The translations under genes and the position numbers were made by a program. Below, piece by piece: positions 1 through 6,652 of a stretch of 56,549 nt of DNA (position 1 is its first letter; every line of letters starts with the position of its first letter). Source of the stretch: JAJFVC01 sp039698075. GTDB lineage: Bacteria; Planctomycetota; Planctomycetia; Pirellulales; Thermoguttaceae. The notes under the pieces are model-generated. The model searched no databases. It was given only the letters and a program-made list of their open reading frames with translations, and had not been told where the DNA came from. The stretch lies in contig JBDKTJ010000104.1 in NCBI GenBank assembly GCA_039698075.1, positions 1 to 56,549 of the forward strand, read 5' to 3'.

Positions 1-397
1 AGCAGACTTCCTTGGACTTGGTCTCCCACACCGGCTTGCACACCGTGTAGCAGATCTCCTTCGTCCGAGTCTCCCACACCGGCTTGCACACCGTGTAGGT
101 GCATTCCCGATAGCAGGTCTCGGGCACATACTTCACGCAGTTGATCACTTTCTGTTCGCAAACCCGCTCGTAGCAGGTCTTGTAACAGGTGTACTCCCGC
201 TTCTCGTACACGACCTCTTTGCAGGTCTTCATGACCGTGTAGCACTGCTGCTTGCACTCTGCGTAATCGGCCGTCGTGCAGCAAGCTCGCTTGCAGCATC
301 GGAACCGTGCAGCGCCGCAGTAGCACGCATCCGCTGTGCTTACCGCGAGGGCCAGCAGCGCCACCGCCAACAGCGGCACTCCTAAGAACCTCTTCAT
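1..397 (-). CDS. Secreted Cys-rich repeat protein (YTVCKPVWE repeats), 3' end outside window
   Basis: The reading frame is open from an ATG at 397 to the window edge (132 codons), so the C-terminus is missing. An AAGGAGG Shine-Dalgarno lies 6 nt before the ATG and fixes the start. The N-terminus MKRFLGVPLLAVALLALAVS followed by TADA-C is a typical signal peptide, so the product is exported. The mature part is very rich in Cys, Tyr and Lys. Near the window edge it enters an exact 48-nt (16-residue) repeat containing CYTVCKPVWET, of which two units are visible. Repeats of this kind are known from secreted or cell-surface proteins of planctomycetes. The regular Cys spacing suggests disulfide cross-linking, which is inference. 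No enzymatic motif is visible. Confidence 0.85.
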   Translation of the reverse strand, partial: MKRFLGVPLLAVALLALAVSTADACYCGAARFRCCKRACCTTADYAECKQQCYTVMKTCKEVVYEKREYTCYKTCYERVCEQKVINCVKYVPETCYRECTYTVCKPVWETRTKEICYTVCKPVWETKSKEVC

Positions 398-988
398 TGC
401 ATGCCTCCTTCAAGCATCACGAAACCGGATTGGGCTGGTCTATCGGCGGAATCCGCCTTTACTATTTATTCGGCCTACCCATACAACGCACATTAGCGTA
501 ATTACCAACAAGACCCCGTTTACCTGCCCGATAACCCATACGCACACACCGTAGCCTTCGCTTTTGTACGCCGTATCATGGTCGCTATCGTCCGTTTAGG
601 CAGTTTGCTTGAGTCGGGATGAAAAAAAAGTCTGGGACCTTTGTATTTACTGAGAAGACATAGCAAACTTTGCCAATTCCCATCCAAGCGACGGGGGGCG
701 AAACCAGCCACCTCTTCCCGCCCGGAGATCGCGTTAGCGTGAACGACTAGAGCAGAAGACGCGAGCCACGACCGATCCGGTTGTAACGATTTTGGCGATG
801 TTTGGCCCCGCCACGGCCCGACATGGCCAAACGACTCTGCTCTTTGCGAAGAAAGATCAGAAACAGGCGTCTTATTTCCTTGACGTCTGCGAAACTGCGA
901 CCTACGAATGAGATAATGACACCCGTTTTGCGGTCGCCCCGCAATTTTCTGATCACCCCCCTAAGTTTTTTCGAAGGAGTTGCAAGTC
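398..988. other. Intergenic region between divergent genes
   Basis: No convincing gene is visible. Short frames here lack ribosome binding sites and coding character. The stretch must hold the promoters for the Cys-rich protein (minus) and the pseudopilin (plus). I could not assign -35/-10 boxes with confidence. Confidence 0.5.
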
Positions 989-1477
989 ATGCGTAGGGCC
1001 AGTCGTCGCGATGCGTTCACGTTGATCGAAGTGTTGATCGTCATCATCATCATGGCCGTGTTGGCCGCGACGATCATTCCGCAGTTCTCGTCGTCGACCA
1101 ACGACGCGAAACTCAGCTCGTTGAAGTTCAATCTGCACACGATCCGCTCGCAGATCGAAATGTACAAAGTCCATCACAACAGCACGGTCCCCGCATTGGC
1201 CAATTTCACTGAAAAAATGACCAAGGCGACCAACGTCAGCGGTGACACCGGAGCCTCGGGCACCAGCTATCCTTACGGCCCGTACTTCCAAGGCGAAGTG
1301 CCCGTCAACCCGTTCAACAGCCTCAACACGTTGTCCACCACCTCGGCGACGACCGAGACGGAAGCCAAGTCCGCCGCGGACGACACCTCCTCGGGCTGGC
1401 TGTACAACCCGTCGACCGGCGATTTCTTCCCGAACTGGAAAGACTACTACACCTCCACCGGCACCACGTCGGGCTGA
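989..1477 (+). CDS. Type II secretion / type IV pilin-like pseudopilin (GspG-like)
   Basis: A 162-aa protein with a class III (prepilin) signal: a short basic leader (MRRASRRDA), then FTLIEVLIVIIIMAVLAATI with the invariant Glu at mature position 5. A prepilin peptidase would cut just before the Phe and methylate it. The remainder is small and ends in an aromatic-rich segment (GWLYNPSTGDFFPNWKDYY) resembling the C-terminus of planctomycete GspG/H-type pseudopilins. The start is the ATG at 989 because GAAGGAG lies 9 nt upstream; an in-frame TTG at 980 is less likely. The gene stands alone, with no secretion ATPase or platform gene nearby, so whether it serves secretion, a pilus or DNA uptake is open. 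Confidence 0.85.
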   Translation: MRRASRRDAFTLIEVLIVIIIMAVLAATIIPQFSSSTNDAKLSSLKFNLHTIRSQIEMYKVHHNSTVPALANFTEKMTKATNVSGDTGASGTSYPYGPYFQGEVPVNPFNSLNTLSTTSATTETEAKSAADDTSSGWLYNPSTGDFFPNWKDYYTSTGTTSG

Positions 1478-1840
1478 TCGGCGGGAACCCGGGGCGACTC
1501 GTTCGTTTTGCTAGCCAACTCAACCGCGGACCATTGCATCCCAGACGGGCGGCAGTGGTCCGTGGGCGTTTCTTGGCCCAAAGGATCGTCTGCGGAACGG
1601 TTTCCGGCGTTTTCTTGCCTTGCGAAACCCGATGCCCTGCATTATTCTATTCCAATTCTTTCACCATCTGTTGTTAGCCGCTTTCGAAAAAAGACCTTGT
1701 GTGCGACAGCCCTCTCGAGGGGGTTTTCATGACCTCGACTCTGAAGCGTTTTCCGCATTCAGGGCGTTCACCTCTCTCGCCACGCTGATCTTGCCAGGCG
1801 TTCCCGGAGATGACGTTTTTTCCAAGATGAGAGTCTGCGA
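1478..1840. other. Intergenic leader region upstream of the NRAMP-like gene
   Basis: No gene is visible. It holds a stem with arms CGGACCA (1527-1533) and TGGTCCG (1556-1562), which may end the pseudopilin transcript, although no strong T-run follows. A short CCCTCTCGAGGG palindrome near 1710-1721 is followed by TTTT, about 115 nt before the transporter ATG. I do not recognise an M-box or yybP-ykoY riboswitch here. Confidence 0.35.
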
Positions 1841-3163
1841 ATGTACTGGATCAGCAAAAGCATTCACCTCTTAAGTCGATGGCGGCGTCGCGGACTGGTG
1901 TTGCTGGCCGTTTTGGGGCCCGGCATCATCACGATGGTGGCCGACAACGACGCGGGCGGAATCTCCACCTACGCCCAGACCGGCGCCCGAACCGGCTTCA
2001 ATTTGCTTTGGATATTGGTCCTTCTCGTCCCGATGGCCTATTACGTCCAAGAAATGACCGTCCGCTTGGGCGCGGTCACCAAACGCGGCCATGCCGAGGC
2101 CATCTTCGACGCCTTCGGACCTTTCTGGGGCTGGTTTTCTCTGTTCGATCTGGCGTTGATCAACTGGCTCACACTGGTCACCGAGTACATCGGCATGACC
2201 CAGGCCATGCGAATCTTCGGCATCCCCGAATGGATCACCTTCCTCGGCGTGACGCTGCTGATGTTCGGCATCGTCATGTCCGGCCGATATTGGACCTTCG
2301 AGAAGCTGACGTTGTTGTTTTGCTTGTTCAATTTGGTCTACATTCCGGCCGCGATTTGGGCGATGCAGACCGGCAACGTCGCCGACGGTTGGACGGCCGT
2401 GGCCCGCGGTTTCTATCATCCGCAGTTTCACTTCACCTCGACCTTTACGCCGGCCATGCTGCTCACGTTGTTGATGGCCAACGTCGGCACCACGATCACC
2501 CCCTGGCAGATCTTTTTCCAACAAAGCGCCGTGGTCGACAAAGGCATGGACGTGCGCGACATGAAGTTCGGCAAGATCGACACGCTGTTCGGTTCCTTCC
2601 TGACCTGTCTGGTCGCGGCGTTCATCATCATCACCACGGCCAGCGTGTTTCATTATCATCCGGGCGGAACGATTCTGGTCGAGTCGGCGGCCCAAACCGC
2701 CCAGCAAATGCCTTCGGTCATGCCGGCGCACCATTGGGGACAATGGGCCAAGCTGTTGTTCGCCGTCGGGCTGTTCGACGCCGGTCTGCTCGGCGCCCTG
2801 TGCATTTCGCTTTCCACAAGTTGGGCCATCGGCGAGGTGTTCGGCTGGGCCCATTCGCTCAACAAAAGCGTTCGCGAAGCCCCGTGGTTTTACGTCGTTT
2901 ACCTGTTCATGTTGCTCTCCGCCGGCGTGGTCTGTCTGATCGCCAGCGAGCCGGTCGAAAACATGATCACGATTTTCGTCCAGATCGTCGCGGTCACGTT
3001 GCTGCCGGCGGCCCTGGTGTTTCTCATCCTCCTGCTGAACGACAAGCCGCTGATGGGCCAATACGCCAACACGCGGTGGCAAAACTTCGTCAACTGGACG
3101 ATCGTCATCTTTGTGATCGTCATCTCCACGTTTTTCGGCATTTCGGTCCTGTTCGCGGATTAA
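1841..3163 (+). CDS. NRAMP-family (SLC11-like) divalent metal transporter with atypical metal site
   Basis: A 440-aa inner-membrane protein with about 11 hydrophobic segments and the NRAMP fold signature. Segment 1 contains GPGIITMVADNDAGG, aligning with the canonical DPGN motif as D37-A-G-G40. The Asp is kept, but Pro and Asn are replaced. Segment 6 reads NVGTTITPWQIFFQQSA, so the canonical metal-ligating Met and the following His of M-P-H are Thr220 and Trp222, with the Pro kept. Loss of the soft Met ligand is the change used by NRAMP-related magnesium transporters (NRMTs) to prefer Mg2+, so Mg2+ is a plausible substrate (inference). The next gene, 19 nt downstream, encodes MgtE-N/CBS sensor domains, which supports this. 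The ATG at 1841 has only a weak GAGAG upstream. Confidence 0.88.
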   Translation: MYWISKSIHLLSRWRRRGLVLLAVLGPGIITMVADNDAGGISTYAQTGARTGFNLLWILVLLVPMAYYVQEMTVRLGAVTKRGHAEAIFDAFGPFWGWFSLFDLALINWLTLVTEYIGMTQAMRIFGIPEWITFLGVTLLMFGIVMSGRYWTFEKLTLLFCLFNLVYIPAAIWAMQTGNVADGWTAVARGFYHPQFHFTSTFTPAMLLTLLMANVGTTITPWQIFFQQSAVVDKGMDVRDMKFGKIDTLFGSFLTCLVAAFIIITTASVFHYHPGGTILVESAAQTAQQMPSVMPAHHWGQWAKLLFAVGLFDAGLLGALCISLSTSWAIGEVFGWAHSLNKSVREAPWFYVVYLFMLLSAGVVCLIASEPVENMITIFVQIVAVTLLPAALVFLILLLNDKPLMGQYANTRWQNFVNWTIVIFVIVISTFFGISVLFAD

Positions 3164-3182
3164 TCGAAAGGAGAAGCCTGTC

Positions 3183-4466
3183 ATGACGACGGCCAACGCC
3201 CCAAAGCACTCCGACGCGGCAAAGGACTATCGGTTCCATTATTTTTCCCAACTGGTCGGGCGGCCCGTCTGCGCCGGAAAAATCAAAAACCGACTCGGAC
3301 GCCTCTCCGATCTGGTGTTCGGGCTGAGCGAATCCTATCCCGAAGCCGTCGGACTCTTCTTGGATCACGGCTGGGGCTCTCCCAACGAGTTCATCCCGTG
3401 GGATCGCGTCCTCAAGATCGACGACGACGCCATCTTCGTCCAGCCGCCCGAGGGCGCCGACCACTATCCGCCCTTCGTCGACCATCCCGGTTGGATGCTG
3501 TTGGACGAACATTTGATGGGCAAGACCATCTTGGACATGGACGGCCGGCGAACCGAGGTGGTCAACGACGTTCACATGCTGGAGTCGAACGGCCGCATGG
3601 CGCTGGTGCACGTCGACATCTCGTTCAACGGCTTTCTGCGCAAATGGGGCCTCGGCTGGATCCACTCGATCAAGGATCGTTTTATTTCGTGGCGCTACGT
3701 CCAGCCGCTTTCCCTGGAAGACGCCTTGGCCAGCGACACCGTCTCGCTGTCGATCACCCGATCCCAAATCAAGGAATTGCCCAGCGAAGACCTCGCCGAC
3801 GCATTGGAAGAACTTTCCGGCAAGGAGCAAGAGGCCGTCTTTTCGCTGTTGGATTCCGAAAAGGCCGCCGAGACGCTTTTGGAGGCCGAACCCCGGGCCC
3901 AGCGACAAATCATCGCCCACTTGCGGCAGGAACGCGCCCAAACCATCCTGACCGAAATGTCCACGGCCCAATTGGCCGACCTGTTTTCCGTCCTCCCTCA
4001 CGACGACATCGTCGAACTGCTCGGACTGTTGCCGAAGGACCAGGCCGCCAAGATCGAGTCGATCCTTTCCGAACGCGAAGTCACCGCCCGAACCCTCATG
4101 TCGGCCGGTTGCGTCACCATGCCCCGCGAAACCACGGTCGGCGAAGCCCTGCGACACTTGAAATCCGCCCAGTTCGACCACGAAATGGTCACCTACATCT
4201 ACATCACCGCCGAACCGGGACGCATGTTGCAAGGCGTCGTCGATCTCCGCGAGCTGGTTTTGGCCCCCGAGGACCAAACGCTCGGCGATCTGATGACCTC
4301 GCCGGTGGTTTCCGCCGAAGCTGATGATTTGAAAAACGACCTGGCCGAAATTTTCGCCAAGTACCACTACCGCATGATCCCGGTGGTGAACGAAAAAGAC
4401 GGCCTGCTGGGAATCATCCACTACAAAGACATCATGAAGGGGTTCATTCCAAGAACCCGAGTGTGA
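3183..4466 (+). CDS. Soluble PRC-barrel / MgtE_N / CBS-pair protein (no channel domain)
   Basis: A 427-aa cytosolic protein. Residues about 15-80 and 105-165 look like two PRC-barrel-type beta domains. Residues about 190-295 form an acidic helical MgtE N-domain with the usual LPSEDLADALEEL and LPHDDIVELLGLLP repeats. Residues about 300-420 are a CBS pair (TLMSAGCVTM and LMTSPVVSAEAD motifs). In MgtE channels these N and CBS domains bind Mg2+ and close the pore, but here no transmembrane domain follows. It starts 19 nt after the NRAMP-like gene with a GAAAGGAG ribosome site. Inference: it is a separate Mg2+-sensing regulatory subunit for the NRAMP-like transporter, assembled in trans. Confidence 0.9.
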   Translation: MTTANAPKHSDAAKDYRFHYFSQLVGRPVCAGKIKNRLGRLSDLVFGLSESYPEAVGLFLDHGWGSPNEFIPWDRVLKIDDDAIFVQPPEGADHYPPFVDHPGWMLLDEHLMGKTILDMDGRRTEVVNDVHMLESNGRMALVHVDISFNGFLRKWGLGWIHSIKDRFISWRYVQPLSLEDALASDTVSLSITRSQIKELPSEDLADALEELSGKEQEAVFSLLDSEKAAETLLEAEPRAQRQIIAHLRQERAQTILTEMSTAQLADLFSVLPHDDIVELLGLLPKDQAAKIESILSEREVTARTLMSAGCVTMPRETTVGEALRHLKSAQFDHEMVTYIYITAEPGRMLQGVVDLRELVLAPEDQTLGDLMTSPVVSAEADDLKNDLAEIFAKYHYRMIPVVNEKDGLLGIIHYKDIMKGFIPRTRV

Positions 4467-4472
4467 CCGCCC

Positions 4473-4586
4473 ATGCCTCGCATCCAAACCACGCGCACCG
4501 TCAAAATCGCCCTGTTCGCGCTGCGAATCTACTTGATCGCCATGCTGGTGCTGATTCTAGTCAAGTTTCTAAGAATCTTCGGCTAG
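4473..4586 (+). CDS. 37-aa single-pass membrane peptide, third gene of the NRAMP/MgtE-N cassette
   Basis: The frame runs from an ATG 6 nt after the TGA of the MgtE_N/CBS gene to a TAG at 4584-4586. The product has a basic N-terminus (MPRIQTTRTVK), then one hydrophobic helix (IALFALRIYLIAMLVLILV) and a short basic tail (KFLRIFG). Length, charge pattern and tight spacing resemble small regulatory membrane proteins that bind transporters in bacteria, MgtS being a known case in Mg2+ homeostasis. No sequence similarity to MgtS is claimed. There is no clear Shine-Dalgarno, so translation would depend on coupling. It could be chance, but an uninterrupted helix so placed right behind the operon is suggestive. 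Confidence 0.6.
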   Translation: MPRIQTTRTVKIALFALRIYLIAMLVLILVKFLRIFG

Positions 4587-4614
4587 CCTCGCTCCTCCTG
4601 TCGCCGCCATTGAG

Positions 4615-4763
4615 CCGCTTGCGATTTTCGCAAAAGATTGGCAAGTCCGGTTGTTTTGCCAAAAATTCTTGTGAAATAGCAAGCGGTTGGAATGTTTCGA
4701 GGGAAACGACTCCCCGTCTTCGCGGAAGAGCATCCGCGTATTTTCAAGTTGGAACGCGTATCA
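4615..4763 (-). repeat. 3'-UTR-type structured repeat, copy A (after azoR)
   Basis: Read in the sense of the upstream minus-strand gene, it begins at that gene's TGA and runs through conserved blocks GATGCTCTTCCGCGAA and CGTTTCCCT to a large stem. The stem arms are 4671-4686 (CCGCTTGCTATTTCAC in gene sense) and 4615-4628 (AAATCGCAAGCGG). An inner stem TTGGCAA/TTGCCAA lies within the loop. It aligns along its whole length with the copies at 13841-13987 and 36343-36488. Confidence 0.85.
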
Positions 4764-5372
4764 CCAAGCATTCAACAGCGCCGCGACCTGTTCCCGGGCC
4801 GACTGCAAACCGGCCTGTCGCGCCGCGTCGCCGCCGTTGAGCCCCTCGGCATGAACGAACCGAATGTCCGTCACGCCGATGAATCCGAAAATCGTCCGAA
4901 GCCACGGCTCTTGCAGATCGAACGCCGCCGTCGCGCTGCCCGGCCGATAACTGCCGCCCCGAGCGGTCAGCACCAGCAGTTTCTTGCCGGTCGCCAACCC
5001 AGAACCCTCCGGCGCGAACGTCCGGCCAACGCGCACAATCTGATCCACGTAAGCCTTCAACGTCGACGGCACGCTGAAGTTGTGCATTGGAACGCCGAAC
5101 ACACAGCGATCGGCCGCCAAAAACTCGTCGACCAGCCCGTCCGACGTCTGCATCGCCGCCCGCGCGTCGGCCGACCACGTCGCCGGCGGATTGAACGCCC
5201 CTTCGATCCACGCCTCGGTCACTCGCGGCACGGGCTGCCGGCCCACGTCGCGATAAACCACCGAATCGTCGGGATGCAAACGCAGCCAGCCGTCGACAAA
5301 CTCCCGCGACAATCGCCGCGAAAGCGATCGCTCGCCGCGCGGGCTGGCGTCCAGATGAAGCAATCGAGCCAT
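4761..5372 (-). CDS. azoR: FMN-dependent NADH:quinone/azo oxidoreductase (AzoR-like flavodoxin fold)
   Basis: A 203-aa cytosolic flavodoxin-fold protein. LHLDASPRGERSLSRRL at the N-terminus is the FMN phosphate-binding loop (SPRG-S-S pattern). VFGVPMHNFSVPSTLKAYVD is the AzoR-type PMxNFxxPxxLKxxxD signature, and LTARGGSY is the second isoalloxazine-binding loop. The family transfers two electrons from NADH to quinones or azo dyes. The start chosen is the ATG at 5372, with a GAGGAGG ribosome site about 8 nt upstream. An earlier in-frame start would add 16 non-conserved residues. It is the last gene of a co-directional run with the HI0933 flavoprotein (38 nt upstream) and Hsp70. Its stop codon abuts a structured repeat. 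Confidence 0.9.
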   Translation of the reverse strand: MARLLHLDASPRGERSLSRRLSREFVDGWLRLHPDDSVVYRDVGRQPVPRVTEAWIEGAFNPPATWSADARAAMQTSDGLVDEFLAADRCVFGVPMHNFSVPSTLKAYVDQIVRVGRTFAPEGSGLATGKKLLVLTARGGSYRPGSATAAFDLQEPWLRTIFGFIGVTDIRFVHAEGLNGGDAARQAGLQSAREQVAALLNAW

Positions 5373-5410
5373 GGTGGGGGCCTCCTCGAGGAAAGGGGAT
5401 TTGTCCAAAA

Positions 5411-6652
5411 TCATACGCACCGGCCGGCCAACCGACCAGTGGCGAATGCCGCCTGGAAATGATACCCACCCACCGGACCGTCTAAATCGAGCACTTCGCC
5501 CGCGAAAAACAGGCCCGGCACGAGCTTGCTCTCCATCGTTTTCGAGTCGACCTCGCCGAGCGACACTCCGCCGGCCGTCACCTCAGCCTTGCGAAATCCC
5601 ATCGTGCCCGACAGCGGAATGTCCAGCCGTTTGACGAGCCCGACCAGCCGCCGCCTCGCGGCTTTCGACACCTCCGCGGCATTTCGATCCGCTGAAATTT
5701 CGGCCAGCGCGACCAGCGTCTCGCCCACCCGATGCGGCAACCACCGATCCAACAACGAACCCGCCCGGCGACGCCCCGACGCCACGCACTCCTCAGCCAA
5801 TCGGGCGTCCAGCTCCGACTCCGAAACCTCCGGCAGCAAATCGCATCGCAACGCAAGCCGCGCCGGGTCGGCCGCGCCGCTGACCGCGTGGCTCACGTCC
5901 ATCGGCGCAGGCCCCGACACTCCGAAATGCGTAAACAACATCGCCCCGCGACGCCGCGCCCGACTTTTTGCCTTCATCGCCGCGTCCCGTTCGACCACCT
6001 GCACCAAAACGTCCGGCAGCGTGATGCCCTGCAAATCCAAAACCCACTGGGCGTGACTGGTCAGCGGCGCCAACGCGGGATGCGGCGCAACGATCGTGTG
6101 GCCCAGCGACGCGGCCCATCGAAAACCATCGCCTGTGGTGCCGCAAGCCGGATACGATTGCCCGCCGGTGGCCAACACCACCCGAGCCGTCGAAATCGTC
6201 CGCCGCGCGGTTTGCAGCAAGAAACCCTCCGCCGCCCGCGCGATCTCCAACACGGGCTCGTTCGCGGCCAACTCCGACCCGCTCTCACGCAACCGACGGA
6301 CCAACACGGCCCGAATGTCCGAGGCCCGATCGCTGGCTGGAAACACCTTGCCGTCCGGGTCCGTGCGGGTCGGCACGCCCTCCGACTCGAACAGTTCGAC
6401 GACCTGCCGCGGCCCGAACGCCGCCAACGCGGAATGCAGGAATCGACCGTTGGGCCCAAACGCCTCGACGATGCCCCGGGCGTCGGTCGCGTGGGTCACA
6501 TTGCACCGCGTGCCGCCGGAAATCAGGATTTTGATGCCCGGCTCGCGGTTCTTCTCCAGCAGAAGCGTCCGGCGTCCGCGCCGCGCCGACTCGGCCGCCG
6601 CCATCAAGCCGCCCGGTCCGCCTCCGACCACAACCACGTCAAAATCCGTCAT
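5411..6652 (-). CDS. HI0933/YhiN-family FAD-dependent oxidoreductase
   Basis: A 413-aa flavoprotein. FDVVVVGGGPGGLMAAAESA is the dinucleotide-binding motif at residues 3-22, ending in an acidic/basic LLLEKNREPGIKILISGGTR segment typical of HI0933 proteins (GxKxxxSGxGRCNxTN is the family pattern; here GTRCNVTHA). Further marks are VLATGGQSYPACGTTGDGF, and near the end VTAGGVSLGEVDSKTMESK and GLFFAGEVLDLDGPVGGY, where the second FAD contact lies. The physiological substrate of this family is not established. The ATG at 6650-6652 overlaps the TGA of the upstream Hsp70 gene (ATGA), so the two are probably translationally coupled. Confidence 0.92.
   Translation of the reverse strand: MTDFDVVVVGGGPGGLMAAAESARRGRRTLLLEKNREPGIKILISGGTRCNVTHATDARGIVEAFGPNGRFLHSALAAFGPRQVVELFESEGVPTRTDPDGKVFPASDRASDIRAVLVRRLRESGSELAANEPVLEIARAAEGFLLQTARRTISTARVVLATGGQSYPACGTTGDGFRWAASLGHTIVAPHPALAPLTSHAQWVLDLQGITLPDVLVQVVERDAAMKAKSRARRRGAMLFTHFGVSGPAPMDVSHAVSGAADPARLALRCDLLPEVSESELDARLAEECVASGRRRAGSLLDRWLPHRVGETLVALAEISADRNAAEVSKAARRRLVGLVKRLDIPLSGTMGFRKAEVTAGGVSLGEVDSKTMESKLVPGLFFAGEVLDLDGPVGGYHFQAAFATGRLAGRCV

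Noticed and set aside
307..711. Short frames in the first intergenic region
   Set aside because: They are low-complexity or antisense to the Cys-rich gene and lack start signals.
1478..1840. Mg2+ or Mn2+ riboswitch before the NRAMP-like gene
   Set aside because: Hairpins are present, but the conserved cores of the M-box and yybP-ykoY motifs are not recognisable.
1871..3196. Long minus-strand frame (about 440 codons) opposite the NRAMP-like gene
   Set aside because: The translation is Asp/His/Arg/Gln-rich with no hydrophobic core and is the antisense shadow of a clear transporter gene. Similar shadows opposite the M16 peptidase (24606-27083), purL (46329-48122) and GH95 (54230-56056) were rejected for the same reason.
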